The notes: a model not told the origin generated them from the letters alone. Positions 30,848 to 43,648 are shown, numbered from the stretch's first letter. The stretch is 64,000 nucleotides of DNA from Neofusicoccum parvum (GCA_020912385.1 CP087206.1:186001-250000), one strand, 5' to 3'. Made by a program: numbers and translations.

Positions 30848-33800
30848 AGGAGGATGACGGAGAAGTGTGGAGATTTCTGGCTTCGGGATTTCCTCTGACC
30901 AGAGCTCTCCGCAAGGATAGGGCGTTCCGGGATCGGACTGAAGGCGTAGGATCGATTGTGCGGCATTTCCTCGTTCACTTGTGTTTTCCTAAAACCCTTC
31001 TCTTTCGTGTTCCTATTATTCAAGTAGCCAAGGATTGAATGACATCTCCCGTTCTCGCGATTTTTCGAACTGCGCCTGTGCTCCATGTCCACGAAGCGGT
31101 AAAGCCATTCGGAACTCATGCATGCCCATTCACCGCGGAGCTCTGACTTGGCAGAGATGCTCCGGATTGCCATTATGGCTCTTCCTGACCGGCATCATCT
31201 TCCGGCCACGCTGATCACTTCCTTCCACTGCTCCTCGCGGCACTGCAGCTCATTTTTCCCGCGCATCAAACACCATCTGTGCTCCAGACGCCCCGCTATC
31301 ACGAGAAGTCCAAGAAGTCCGGTCTTCGCGCTGTGCTTATCCCGAACGAAGCCTTGAATTGGCCGGCACACGCCTTACCGCCATGCAGACGTTGAACGGT
31401 TCCTGGATCGGCCGCCGTGCAATGCCCTCTCGCGGCATGTTTCTCCGGGGAGTCGCTGATCTCTTTCCCCCTTCATCCTCCCACGTGTGCTTCCAGAACC
31501 CGCAGTTTCCCTGCACCGCTCACCGATCCCTTCCGCAAGTCACTCAGGAGACCGTCAATAGTCGCAGCCTTAGTGAATTCGATAGTGCCCATCGACCTGG
31601 CGGTGACAGCCCTGCAGCCCCATATCCCCATCGACCCAGACACTCGCCTCTCGAGGCGCCTGTCTCACATGACTCCCCACGAGACGCCTTCACCCGCGCT
31701 TCTGGAACCACGCTCGTCGGCCGAATTACGGGCGTCCCGCGGCGGCCCTCCGCCCCTGAGCGATATTGCAGCGAACGACCGCCAGGCCGGGGGGGGGGGG
31801 GCGCCGGCAGATTGCAGTATCGCTCGCCCACCGCATGTTCCAAAGCACCACGGGCGTCCGCGTTCGCGTTTCCCTTTGGTTTGCGGAGACTTGGGGGGTT
31901 TGTCGGGATTGACGCAGCGGCGCTGACACGCGCCCGCAGCGGCTGACGCGGCGCTGTGGGTAAACCTGCGCGGGCCGGCCGTGGGCAGATCCCGCGCCCG
32001 TCATCGCGCGTCCGGCAGCACTTTATTGAAACCGTATTCTTATGATAACATCCATTGCGCAGGACCCGCGCACGCCCGCTTGCGCGTTTGACGCATCGCG
32101 GCGGGAGGCTGGCGAGGTTGCCGGGTAGGACCAGGGCGCGGGGCCGTCAGCGACGGGTTGCATCCCGTAGGCGAGCTGTCGGGCCATCCAGTTGAGCCGC
32201 CGCGGCCGGTCGGCGTCGGGCCTTTGCTGCTTGGTTGGCAGGCCAGGGGCCGGTGCGATCGTCCCGACTGCTCTGCGTCCGTGCCGCGTCGGCCGGCTGG
32301 AAGTGGTCGGGTCCCGGGGTGCGTGGGAGGAATCCGTCCGTCGTTGGGCCTGGAGGTGCCCTGCCAAGCGGCCGCCGGAGAAACTACCGCTGCATTGCCG
32401 GAGTCGACGCAGTGGCAGGTGCAATGCTCGTTGTGGCCGTGCGCTGCGCAGCCTCGGTGCCTGTGCCTGTGCCTGTGCTGCGCCGCCGCCGCCGCCTGTG
32501 CATTAAGTTTGCAGCGACATGGGGAACGGCAAGTACCTGCGTAGCATTGACGCATGGAGGGCGAAAAGTTTTGACGGGGCGCCTCGTCATCGCTGCGGAT
32601 GCCTGGCTGTGACAGGAGGTGGCACGGTGGCTAGTTGCGACTTCGGATTGATGCTCGGTTGCTGTGGCTTCGGCGTTATGGCGTGGGTTGCTTCGGACAT
32701 GGCTGGGAGACCGGCGTGGGAGCGATGCTCACGGCTTCGCAAACCCTCCAGCAAGGCCTGCGAAGGTCGAGGACGTCTTTATAAACTGGTGCGCCTGCTT
32801 TACGAACCTCGTGTAAATCGTGCTCGATCTTGCTCGATCTTGCTCATCCCCCAGATCCTTCCCGTCCGAGCATCAAGCCTCGGACTTATCGGCCTGAACC
32901 TATTCTCCGAGCTATTTTCCTACAACTACAGCGCAAATCGCAATCGCTCTACCACACTTCACCCATCACTGTTGGACCGCTATTCATCCAAAATTCGAGT
33001 TTTCCAACCGCAACATTTGCAACGTCCTGTATTGATGGCTCTTTTTACTACTGTCACCCCGTTTCTTTTCGTCTCCTCACGGGGATTGGTTAGGACCAAA
33101 TCGCAGATCACGATTTCGCATCTTTGACAATTGTTGCTGAGTAAAATCTGTCTCCAGAAATATTTGTGTCGACATGGAGATGAGGTGAGGTCGGGCTGAT
33201 TGTCTAGATGTAGATATTTAAGTTCGGCCATGTTTACCGCATTTGGATGAATGCTCGTGCTTCGCCGTGAGGAAGAGCATGCTGACTTCTCGATGAATTC
33301 AGTATTCGCATTGGAACTTACGAAGCAGCAGTGTAGCCTGGTATGTTTCCTTTTGTTCAGACATGAATTGAAGATCAAACTGTAGTATTGCTGAGCGTAA
33401 ATTTGCCCTTCGCTTGCACGTTCGAATGCCTATTTGCTATCATTTACATGAAACGGGAAGGAAAAATACACATTAACGACCATATCAAGTCACAGATGAC
33501 GGTCGTAGTTCTTCTCACAACATCAGAACTACAAAGTCTTAACGAGCGAGCTAACGGCACCTTGCCCCGAATTGGCCGTGATGTTGCAGCAGCATCTCCA
33601 ACACCAAGAACTTGCAAATTCTCTTTCGTAAAACCCCTCAGAAAAGTCTTCCAAAAATCACTCTTGGGACACAGATATTGTCCACTAGTAGTCTTCATAC
33701 AGCGCCTCCACGACCACTGGCTTTCTGGGTGGTGTTGAGGAAGATTTGGCCGGCGTTGGACTCGTTGCGTGTGATTTGGTTCCAGCCAACTTCTTCGTGT

Positions 33801-34399
33801 TATTTTGTCTTGAGTTTTGAGTTCTGCTCTGTCTCCACTGAATTTCGTACCTTTAGAGAAGGAAATATCGACACTAGGTCTACCCTCTCCCTCTGCCTAA
33901 TTGAAATTGGCAAGCAATCAAACCTAGAACCGCCTAGAATTACTAGGTTAATTATTCGGAGGGTTACTACGCACATATTGACATTGATATATGAATGGGT
34001 TAACGTGACGGCAAGGCGATCATCTTTGACGTGAGAAAGTGACGAGATTTCTACAAATCACGGGGGACATCCTCGAATAGTCGTTGTAATCACCTCAAAA
34101 GAGCATGGGAAGTGAGGGTCGAAGCGTAAGGCCTCTAAATGTTAGGTACTGCAACGAGGAGACTCTCTGCTAGCTTTTTCCGACTGCAATTAACCCTATC
34201 CGAGGCTGCACACTAAATTTTGCAAACTAGAACATCTAAGCATGAAATTGACAAAAGCAGCGACGATGCAATTTCTTAGTAGCCCCCAGAACGCCATCTA
34301 ATGAAGTAAAACAACGCTTTTGTATGCCTGGATATCAATGCAATACCCACCATCCACCTGCTTCTTGAGAAGACCAGGTGTCATGCAACAACCGCCATC
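30848..34399. other. Long gene-poor region
   Basis: 3.55 kb without a supported gene. 31400-32800 is GC-rich with spurious open frames in all directions, and includes a run of 13 G at 31789-31801. 32800-34400 becomes AT-richer and shows only short frames. No RNA gene or transposon end was recognised. Confidence 0.5.
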
Positions 34400-36480
34400 T
34401 CACTTTCCATTCTGGGGAATGCGCTCTTGAACACGCTCAAACTGCTCCGAATCATCTGCCTCGCTACCATCATTACTACCAACAACCCTCTCGCTGCCCT
34501 CCGGAGGGAAGCGGCAGCCGATCAGGAGCACAGCTGCACAAATGGCGATAGCCGCGTTGCACACGAACACCAAATCCGGCCTGCCCACCTCCGCCAGCTC
34601 CGAGAAGACGACGCCGAAAAGACTCACTGCAGGACCAACAAGTTAGCACACCAGTTCCAAACGCGGACCAACCTATTCTCCAACAGGGGAAGAAACAGGC
34701 AAGAAACAGTGCCAAACTCACACGTCGACAACGCCGCCACCATCTCCACCAAACTAATCGCACTCAACGCATCCGCCTTCTGCGCGGCCGGACACATCTC
34801 GATCATGACGCTCTTGGCCGCAGCCGCGCTACCCGACGCCAGGGGCAGCAGACTCGCGACGACGAAGACGTGCCAGGAGCGGGCGCACAGGGTGGCCAGG
34901 CCGGTCAGGCAGCCGTCGACGACGAGGCTCCACTTGAGGAAGAACAGGTCGAAGGCGCTGCTCTTGTCGTCGGCGGCCAGCTCCAGCGCCGCCACCGGCG
35001 GCTCCTCGCCGTCCTCCAGCCCCAGCGACACCGCCGCCTCCACGTTCTCGGCCGCCGACACGCGGCGCGCGCGCGCGGCCGAGAGCGCGCCGGGCGGCGG
35101 GAGCGCCGGGGGAGGCGTCGGGTTGTACCATTTGCGGCCGTGCTCGATGATGTGCGGGAAGGCGATGGTGAGGAAGACGCCGCGGATTACGCAGTAGTAG
35201 GACATGAGGATGCCGTTCTGGGCGAGGTGGGCGGGTTAGTTTGGGTTGGGGTGGGGTCAAGGGGGTGGGGCGGTTGCGTACCTCTGTGGTGCCGAATTCG
35301 AACTTGATGGTCGAGAACATTTGGATCAGCGTCGGGATGTAGCCGGTGGCGAGCACGCCGGTGAAGATGCCTGCGAAGAGGAGGGGCACGTTGAAGAGTC
35401 GCTTGACACGGCCGTCCGGGAGACGCCACTTCTGCGGCGCGAGCATCTTGGTGGGTCCGAGGAAACGGGAGAGGCCCTTCTTTTCGCTTTGCTCGTCCTT
35501 GATTTCCTTCGAGGGCGGGACGTACGGCAGGACGAAGAGAGCGTATAGGGTTGCGAAGGCCATGGAGCAAAATGCTATTTCCCAGGGTGCTGTGATGCCG
35601 ATGATGTCGCCGGTGACGCCACCCACTGTTCAAGATTAGCGGATGTATCTTAGAGCTATGCACAGGGACATACTTAGGTAGCCTATCGCGATTCCGAACA
35701 TCATGGCGCCTTGAAGCTTACCAAAGACGGCGGTGCGGTCGCTGGAGGGGACAAGTTCGGAGATAAAGGTGTTAAGAACGAGCCTATCACATTATTAATC
35801 CAGCCCGAAGATTTGGCCCAAGTGACTCACATATATCCAGCAGGGCCGCCGAGGAGACAGATGAGCTGGGTCGTCTGAATGATTATGAGTCCATTCTTTG
35901 CGCCAATTATGACTGTGAGGAGGTGAGCGCAGGACTTGACGTCGTTTCGGCAGTTCAGCGTACCTCCAATAGTTTGACAGCACAGGCGGATGCAGGGCCA
36001 GAAAGTCTGCTGGGTCATAGCAAACCTAGGCCCGAATTTTTTGATGACCCATCCGGTAAGTAGAAGGTTCAAAACACCTGTTCGCATGCATTTAGCAAGG
36101 GCCGGACTGGCGCGGTGACCAACAAAGCTTACCGACAATGGTGGTCGAGGTGCCGACAAGCGTGACCTGGCGAGCGGTTTCGGCCTCGATTGCGTGGACT
36201 GCACAGCGATCGTGGCCCGGCGGTGGATGGTCGTGGGTCTTGTAGTACTCGTCGCAGGTCATGAGGCGGAAGGCGTAGAGCATGCTGCATGCAGTCAGTA
36301 ACGGTTTGGGTGGCGGGCCTGGTTGACTCACGGCACCTGGGTGAAGGACAGCGACATGCTGACTATGAAGCCGCACATCAAGATCCTCGCGACGACCCAT
36401 TTGCTCTGCTTCTCGGCGGGCTGTGGTTGCGGCTGCTGGCTGCCCGCCAGAAGCGGCGTGGTTTCAGAGTGCACAGCCAT
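34400..36480 (-). CDS. Major facilitator superfamily transporter
   Basis: Eight exons: 36480-36332, 36284-36133, 36077-35964, 35912-35831, 35783-35674, 35625-35282, 35217-34722 and 34626-34400. They sum to 1674 nt (557 aa) with consistent phases. The N-terminus is cytosolic and polar (TTPLLAGSQQP), followed by a transmembrane segment, a Cys-containing first loop (CDEYYKTH) and further hydrophobic helices. Recognisable pieces are LLLTGWVIKKFGPR, QLICLLGGPAGYM, SSDRTAVFGKLQGAMMFG and the loop between the two halves. A Pro/Ala/Arg-rich insertion lies near the middle of the second half. The opening and PSSDR-FG segment resemble fungal SLC46/TetA-like MFS proteins. The substrate cannot be told from sequence. 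Confidence 0.85.
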
Positions 36481-37470
36481 GGCGCCGGATCGAGGGTGCT
36501 CCAGGCTCGTTTCGAGAGGTGCGAGGGGAACGGTGAAAGTGTAAGAATCAGCGCGGGGCGTGCGAGGGCATGGATGGCGCAAACTGGGCGTCGGCTGTCG
36601 TGCGCCCCGGCCCGGCAAAAGATAAGCAACGAAAAGCTTCGCCGTCGGACCACCGCGCGGCTCGGCTATGTTGCTGCTTTGGTCGCGCTGCTCGATACGA
36701 GCCCGCTCCGCAGCGAGGCCCAGCGGTGTCGGAGCCGCCGGGCATGGGGGAGGGCGCTGCTCATTCGAGCAGACACTGAGGCTCCAAGGGCCAGTCCTCG
36801 ATGCATTGCTGCATCCGGGCTAACGCAAAATCTTCAAATTGCCTGTTGTGGAAGTGTCTGCCCTCTTCGTGGCAGGAGTGGGCCCCGCCGACAGCTGTCA
36901 TGGATCCACTTTCCAGCATTGCCTTGCCAAATACATGAGAACGTCTCTTGCGCCTCTGCTATAGTGGACTGCTTGAAGTTTGCGCCAGCTGGGCCGTGTC
37001 ATGTGAAAGAAAGAAAAAAAAAAAGAACAAAGGGCGGCAGCGATTCTGCCGATAAGCGCTTGTCTAGCCATCTTATCGCTCCCTTCGCGCCTGCCATTCG
37101 CGGGGTTTTGCGGCGCCCCGCACTTCGGAGCTTCGGAGCGTTGAGGTCTGATGACCCTCCAACCCACCCTTGCTACCGCCTCAGTCCATCCTGTGTCGTG
37201 CGGCGCGTCTTCTCTGAGGGGTCGGTTAATTTGGACGAAGAGTTCGGAAGATCTGTAAAGTCTCCGGAACTAACCCTAAGCTGTGCCCGTAAGATGGCCA
37301 ACGGAATGGTGCTATCCACTTTGATGACTCACATAGCACGCACGGCCGCTACGCAGCGTTGAGCTACTTTTGACGCCCGCCGGAAAAGTTCCCTCCCAGA
37401 ACGACCGCAGAGGCCATCGACAGCCGCAGAGCCTACATGCCGACCGACAAACCCCCCAAGCCCTACCTTG
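36481..37470. other. Intergenic region
   Basis: 990 bp of promoter sequence upstream of the MFS gene and of the small gene at 37471. A short A-rich run lies at 37010-37030. Open frames overlap each other and look spurious. Confidence 0.45.
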
Positions 37471-37752
37471 ATGCCACCCAGATCGCCCGGCGCATCCTCC
37501 TCCTCCTCCGCTCCCTCTGCATCAACAGCCTCCGCATCATCCAAGACGACCCGTCGCGAAGCCGCCTCCATGGTCTCCGTCTACGGTCTACCAGCACGCC
37601 CGCTGACTTCCCCCAACCTGGCCACAGGCATCTTTCGCGCCCTCACCAGCACTACCCTCTCGTTCCTGGCCACCGCCGCCGCCGCTGTCGCCATCGGCAC
37701 CATCACCGCGCAGCCCCGAGCGCAGCATCCTCGCCAGGTCGTTCGAGAGTGA
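37471..37752 (+). CDS. Possible small single-span membrane protein
   Basis: A 93-aa open frame with a Ser/Ala-rich basic N-terminus that could be a mitochondrial targeting sequence. A hydrophobic span follows (about 56-78, including LSFLATAAAAVAIGTI) and a short polar tail. Third positions are strongly C-biased, as in expressed genes of this genome. A second open frame on the same strand from 37437 overlaps it and cannot be excluded as the real one. No family was recognised. A small mitochondrial membrane protein is a guess from composition only. Confidence 0.4.
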   Translation: MPPRSPGASSSSSAPSASTASASSKTTRREAASMVSVYGLPARPLTSPNLATGIFRALTSTTLSFLATAAAAVAIGTITAQPRAQHPRQVVRE

Positions 37753-38407
37753 AGAGTGCCATCGTTGGTGGATTTTAAGAAAGGCCGCTTCGGAGACGAG
37801 TGACCGCTTTGTGCGGGTTAGGCATTTGTTTATCGATCAGGGTGAGGAATTGAGACGGTGCATCGAGAAGGCACCACGGCGCAAGGTGTTTCTCGTTTAG
37901 AAGGTATTTCCATACGGAGCAAGCAGCAGCGGCACTTTCAAATTCCGCCCGCAGGAGTCACTGTTCAGAACATGATTCATTAGCAATGGCGCGATAGAAG
38001 ATTCCCCCAGTTTCGTGGCAGAGCTGGGCGCACACTGGTAAGTATGTACATACACTTGAAGTTTTTGCTCGACCCCATACCCTATGCGCATCGACCATGA
38101 CAGCTGAACTCAACAATCAATATTGAAATCACACTGCAGCAGTAGAATTAAGACCTTCAATCACGCCTGTTCAATCCACCAGTGTCCGTAGATATCGATG
38201 GCATCACCGCGCCTTATGCACTGATCGGCAAAGGTTAAAATCAACGAAGCATCAAAAAAGGCTGCGCTGGAGCCTATCATTTCCCCATCCTTCGGTTTGC
38301 CTCTTGGCTGGGCTGAAAAGCAAATCTTGTATTCTGGGCAAACCGAAGTTTCTGTACCGCAGGTCTGGGTCGCAATCGACGCCGGGAATGTCGTTATGTC
38401 TTGGCTC
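37753..38407. other. Intergenic region
   Basis: 655 bp without a supported gene; AT-rich toward the middle. Confidence 0.45.
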
Positions 38408-38767
38408 TCAACTTAGCTCAAGCTCATACCACTTTTGGACCGAACACCACATGCTCACCCCTACTAGTCTTGCTCTTCGAATTTCAGAATCAAAAACGAC
38501 ATCCTGCCTAACGGGAAGAGGACAACTCTGTTTCTTGAAGTTGATGAAGAGGTCCTGGTTGTTACCTTTCACGTAAATGATCGCCATCCCCCACGAAAAG
38601 TTCAGGACTAGCGCCCTTCCCGGCCCACACCTTGTTTTCACCAGGCACGCAGCCCTGAAAGGTCTTTCAGTGGATTCCGTCTCCTTTTGTCGATATTCGC
38701 TTTCAATTCTGGTCATGCCAAGGGCGATCAAGTAGATCCAAGCAAGTGCTTTTGTATGCTTGGTCAT
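38408..38767 (-). CDS. Possible small secreted protein
   Basis: A 119-aa open frame starting with a signal-peptide-like stretch (about 6-20, ALAWIYLIALGMTRI), then a basic, Arg/Lys-rich mature part with four Cys. No known family or intron is apparent. The 3' end is close to further minus-strand open frames (38797-39354) of uncertain status. Codon use is not clearly biased, so this may be spurious or a fast-evolving secreted protein. Confidence 0.35.
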   Translation of the reverse strand: MTKHTKALAWIYLIALGMTRIESEYRQKETESTERPFRAACLVKTRCGPGRALVLNFSWGMAIIYVKGNNQDLFINFKKQSCPLPVRQDVVFDSEIRRARLVGVSMWCSVQKWYELELS

Positions 38768-39449
38768 GTTGGTGGCCTTGGGTATGCTTGAGGCATTCAT
38801 TCGAAACCATCAGGAGCCAGGAATTGAAACACGGAATGTAATCTGTAAGCTCTAGAGAACTTCATCTGAGGCAATAACTTGTCTTTTGATGACAATTTAG
38901 GTCTTTCTTTCCGAGTGACAAAATTAGCGTTGTACTTACCACTCCTACTACACGTCGAGTTTTGACTGCCAAGACTTGTACGATCGGCAGCTGGGGAAGT
39001 AATTCCAATAGTTTGGCCCCGGAAGCTCTCTTCCCGCGCGGAAAGGACCCAGCCAGGTCGCCCCTGTTGGCTCCAAAAGCTCTTTTGTGCACGACCCATC
39101 ACTAAACGATCACTACCATAGGTCGGGCTGGTATCATGATGTGGCTGCATCTCGTCATGCTGGACTGCTACACTACGAGATGGTTTTGGATCCCGTCCAG
39201 CTGCTACGAAAATCATGCCTCGAAAGAGATAATACCAAATTGCCTGAATACATTCGCCATCGTTGAATTGAATTGTTCCATAACACACTTGTGAGCTTGA
39301 GGTAGGATGTTCGTTCTTTTTCCATGGAGCTTCTGAAGTATAAAGCCAGGGCAAATTCTTGAAACCTGCTCAATCGTTCTCAACAAGCATCTTTGACTGC
39401 ACGAATCGATACTCGCTCGTTCGATCCGAAACAACAAGATCTTGTCATC
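38768..39449. other. Intergenic region
   Basis: A 185-codon minus-strand open frame (39354-38797) occupies most of it but has no recognisable feature or signal peptide. I treat it as unsupported. The right end must hold the promoter of the gene at 39450. Confidence 0.4.
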
Positions 39450-41101
39450 ATGCATAGCTATATGCTCGCGTCCCTTGCGGGAATCATCACCCCGGCCGTG
39501 GCTCTCAGCCTTCCGCCTCTGATTCCAACCATCCCTGGCGTCACCGAGCCGCTTGCGAGCAATGCGCCACCGCTGCCAATTCTGCAGCTCCCAACTTCAC
39601 CCATCGCGAGCCCGCCATTCTCCCCCAGCAACATCAAGCCGAAGAAGATTGGCTACTTCTGGACCGGCGCTGGTGACAAGGTCCATGCAGGTCAGGCTTT
39701 CCCAGTCTCTTTCTTGTTCCGTTCTCTTGCTGACAACCGATAGACTTCTTGGCAACCTACAGTCTGGATGACGACACTTTCGGTGAACTGATCTATATTA
39801 CCGACGTTCCCACCAGCGGCAACGACCCCCACCATCTTGGTCCTTCCTTGGACGGCAAGACTCTGATCGGAGGCGGACTTCTTTCGCTGTTGAAGACTCA
39901 GGTGCGTTAGTAGCATACAACCCAGGCCACATGTAGCTGACTCTCGATAGGACACTGCTTACTACTTCGATACTTCCAACCCGTACGCACCGAAGTTCCT
40001 GAAGAGCAACCGCGGCATCCTTGGCTCGATCACTGACGAGATCCGCGCTAAGCCTGATGGGTGAGTATATGCGTGCTTTGCTGAAATTTTGCCTGCTCAC
40101 AATAACCAGTGGCTTCTTCATCACGTACATGGGCTCTGCCGTGGGCACCTCTCCCGGCCGCCTCGTCGAGACGGACGCAGACTTCAACATCATTCACGAA
40201 TGGCCCGAAGACGTCGAGGGCACGCTGAACATCCTGGGCGAGCAGTTCAGCCCTCACGGTCTCAGCATTGACTGGGAGAAGGACATCCTCCTGACCTCGG
40301 ACTTCGTGGTGCCGCTCAGCATTCTGAAGCCGTCTCTCGAGATCCAGCGCGCCAACACCTTGAGGCTGTGGACCCTCTCAAGCCGCAAGATCATCAGCAC
40401 CATCACTATTCCCAACGTAAGTATCTCAAGCCCGGTCAAGTGTCGGATGGAAGCTGACATGGTGGAACGTAGGGCGGAGGCATCCAGGACATCAAGTTCA
40501 TCCCCGGCAATTCCGAAAGCGCCGCTCTCGCCACGGCCGTGCATCTCGGCCAAGTCTGGATTATCTACCCCTTCCGCAAGGACGCCAACGGCAACCAAGG
40601 TGTTGCCGAGCTCCTCTACGACCTCGGCCCCAAGGCACGTGATACCATTGCTATCTAGTAAGTGTCCTCAATCCATCCATCCCACTCAGGAAGCTAACCT
40701 CGTGGACCAGCTCCGACATCACGCAAGACGGCAAGCACGCCTACTTCACCCTGACCACCGCCAACCACGTCGCCGCGCTCGACATCAGCGACCTCTCCAA
40801 CGTCAAGCGCCTCGACGACCCGGATGAGGACCAGCCGCTCATCGGCCCGCACTACATCAAGGTCACCCCCGACCAGAAGCACATCGTCGTCACCGACTAC
40901 TTCGTGCAGACGGGCGAGATCGGCCTCATCAACACGCCCGCCGACTTCAAGGCCCAGTACATTGACATCTTGGACGATGGCGCCATCTCGTTCAACAGGT
41001 CGATCGACTTCAGCAGAGACTTTGAGAACAGGGGTGGCGCTAAGCCGCATTCGGCTGTGGTCTTTGACCTTACGGACCCGGAGAACCCGTACTACTACTA
41101 G
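39450..41101 (+). CDS. Secreted SBP56 (selenium-binding protein)-like beta-propeller protein
   Basis: Six exons: 39450-39690, 39744-39901, 39951-40060, 40110-40416, 40473-40657 and 40711-41101, giving 463 aa. A signal peptide covers about residues 1-21 and is followed by a Pro-rich segment. The propeller contains DFLATYSLD, NDPHHLGPSLDGKTLIGGG, the WPEDVEGTLNILGEQFSPHG block, QDIKFIPG and AYFTLTTANHVAALD. The order and His-rich HHLG motif match SBP56 proteins, whose characterised members include methanethiol oxidases with a metal-bound active site. A start at an upstream Met (39393) is possible but would bury the signal peptide. The secretory signal is unusual for the family, which is generally cytosolic. 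The function is not assigned. Confidence 0.8.
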
Positions 41102-41346
41102 ATGTTGTCCTGTAGGCACAGTTGCAGAAGTTTCTCGGCACCCGATTCATAGAGGTTAATGGAGTGTACATGAAGCTTGATGGGCGGAATTAATGGCGGA
41201 CGGCAAATTGGTTTCTTCAAGTGTGGGGCTCAGGTTCGGTAACAGCACTAATTGAACATTAGTCATGAAATATGCAATGAGTAAGACTCTCAGACAAAAC
41301 AATTTACTCCTGGCTCTGCAATATGCTATAGTGTACTACGGCCTTC

Positions 41347-43648
41347 TTAAACAATCACGAGTAGCACGACAGTGCTCACCACCAACAGCCAAACTACTTC
41401 ACCGCCCTTCAGTATCACCTCAGCCCCATCAGCACTCGAAACTGCCGTCGTCGTGCCGCCGTTGCCATTTTCGGTTGCTTTTCTACTCTCTGTCGCAGTC
41501 TGTTTCGCTCCGGTCTTTGTTTGCGTATCTTCCGTATTCGATGCGGTTCCGCTCGCAGTTTCGTCCAATCGGTTTGAGATTGTCTCTCCGAGTGTACTTC
41601 CCGTTGCTGGTAGGCTTGCCTTACTACCATCCCCGATTGCCTCTGTGACCCCGCCTGCACCCGTTTGCGCAACACCCACCTCCCCGTCACTCAATGTCGC
41701 CGTCTCCCCAGGTCTGAAAGTCTCTCCACTGAGAACTATAGTACTTTCTCCACCGACGTTAACATCCTGTCCTTCCACCGTAGCAACAGCACTTGTGGTC
41801 GGCAACATCATCGTACTCTCATCCACCACCAACTTTGTAGCACCTGAGAGGTCCGTTTGAACTTCGACGACCTTCCCACTGCTCAACGTAACGCTCCCTC
41901 TTAACACCACCGTCTGTCCATTGACCACAACACCTCCACTCCCACCACCAGCCTCAGCCACCACCACTCCAGCAATAGTCGCCAAGGGTTTCTCCGTCTC
42001 ACTTCTTACCGTCGGCAGAGCCGCCGTGCCCCCATCCACGACCACTTCCGTTCCCCCAGCCGCATCCGTGGCAACCTCCACCACGCGCCCACCGCTCAGC
42101 GTAGCAACCTCACCAAGCCCCACCATCTGTCCACCGAACACAGCACCCCCACCCATCCCCGCCACCACCACTCCCGCCACCGTTGCCAAGGGACCCACAG
42201 CACCGCTCGCGGCAGCCGGCAGCGTCGCCGTCGCCGCTGCAGGCCCAGACGCTGCCGCTGCCGTACTCGCCACACCCAGCTGCGTCGTCTCCTCGTCGCC
42301 GGTGAGGGCCTGGGAGGAAGGGCTGCCGGAGACGGAGACGCCGATGACAGTGGGCGGTTGGGGCTGCGACGGGGCAGTGGTGTGGGATTCGATGGCGCTG
42401 GGAGCGCGGCTAGCGGCGAGGAGGGAGAGGGCGGCGCCGAGGACGTTGAATGTTGTGGATGGGGCGTGCGTGGGGTTCTGGGTGGAAGGGAGGGTGGTGA
42501 TAGCGGCGTCGGGTTGGGTGTGCGGGGCGAGAGAGGAAGCGGTGGATGGAGTGTCTGGTGGTGAGGCGGTTGGCTGCTGGGTGTGAGGCGAGTCGGGCGA
42601 TGGGGCTGGTTGGGGAGAGGAGGAGCTTGTGAACAAAACGCTGCTCAGTGTCGAGGTCGCGGCAATGGGGATGAGGTTCGCTGTATCTGTAGCATCTACT
42701 GGGGGAACGTCCTCATGTGATGTCGATGTTATAGTGAGAAACTTGTCAGATGAGAGTCCCGCCATCGGTAAATAAGTTGTCATGGAGATATCTGTCTCCG
42801 GTGGCTGTGGAGGAAATCCCGTACCGCATAGCCTGAGCACGGCATCATCGTTTCCAGGAGGAATACCAGGGATTTCATTATCTTCCGCATGACCATAGAC
42901 ATCGAAAAAATAACCTAGGCCACCGGGGTCTTCCGGATCTGGTGCTGGAGTTGCTGCTCCAAAGGGCTGTGCAGAGATGAAGGGAACATAGGCTCCAGAA
43001 GCGGCCGTAATATACTCGGTGAATGGACCTGTGCTGGTGGACTCCATGTTGGTACTGAGATATGTCTTCGTTCCACGATAAAACCAGGGTGCCCATGAGC
43101 ACACAGAGGCTCCGTCTGACATGATCGTTGGGACTGCCCCCCACCATTGGTATCCAGACGGGTATTGGGTAGACACTTGCGGATACTTAATCTCCGTCAC
43201 GTATGTGGTCCAGTCACCCGAGTTTCCCGTTGGCTCACTGACTGTGACGAGCTCTGTTTTGGTGCCCGCCGAATTGGTTGGCAGTGGAAAATACGTGATG
43301 CCAGAAGGGAGTTCTAGGTAGGATGTGAGAGTTCTCGTGGTATTGGTCCGGTTGTTGATTACGTGGTACTCCACGGCGTGGGTGAATGTATTCACGCTGA
43401 CCCAAAATGGACTTTTTACCCATCCGTACGTTGTGGCGTTTTGAAACAGCCAAGTGCAATTCGGCAGGCATGTCTCTGGTAGTGCAGTTGCTAGTGGCGG
43501 GTTCGCTGTGGTAAGATTGTAGTAGCGAGCTGTAACTATCAGCACCTTAGCCATCGACTGGGGGATTACTAAAGTGCATACTCTGTGATGGTGTGAGTCG
43601 CGCCATTATCCTCGCGACGAGAAGACTCAGTAGTAGTAAAATGAACAT
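41347..43648 (-). CDS. Cell-surface protein with Ser/Thr/Pro-rich stalk and internal repeats, GPI-like C-terminus
   Basis: Two exons (43648-43582 and 43529-41347) joined across a 52-nt intron give 749 aa. The first exon encodes a hydrophobic signal sequence (MFILLLLSLLVARI). The ectodomain (about 25-260) has many Asn-Xaa-Thr sequons, Trp-rich strands and Cys residues (ETCLPNCTW, ASVCSW, LRLCGTG). A Pro/Ser/Thr-rich stalk follows. From about residue 450 there are three imperfect repeats built on a LATVAGVVV...GGQ...ATLSGG..VEV pattern, a design common in fungal wall proteins. The C-terminus is a Ser/Ala/Gly region and a hydrophobic tail (VVWLLVVSTVVLLVIV) that suits GPI attachment or a membrane anchor. 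No enzyme domain was recognised. Confidence 0.8.

Noticed and set aside
31789..31801. Run of 13 G as an assembly gap or functional G-tract
   Set aside because: A simple homopolymer; nothing further can be supported from sequence alone.
31359..32612. Open frames of 100-195 codons
   Set aside because: Same compositional artefact; overlapping frames on both strands without any recognisable domain.
38797..39354. 185-codon minus-strand frame
   Set aside because: No signal peptide, domain or codon bias.
43530..43581. Met at 43554 as start of the surface protein
   Set aside because: A 52-nt intron joins an upstream exon coding for a signal peptide in the correct phase, which suits the extracellular domain better.
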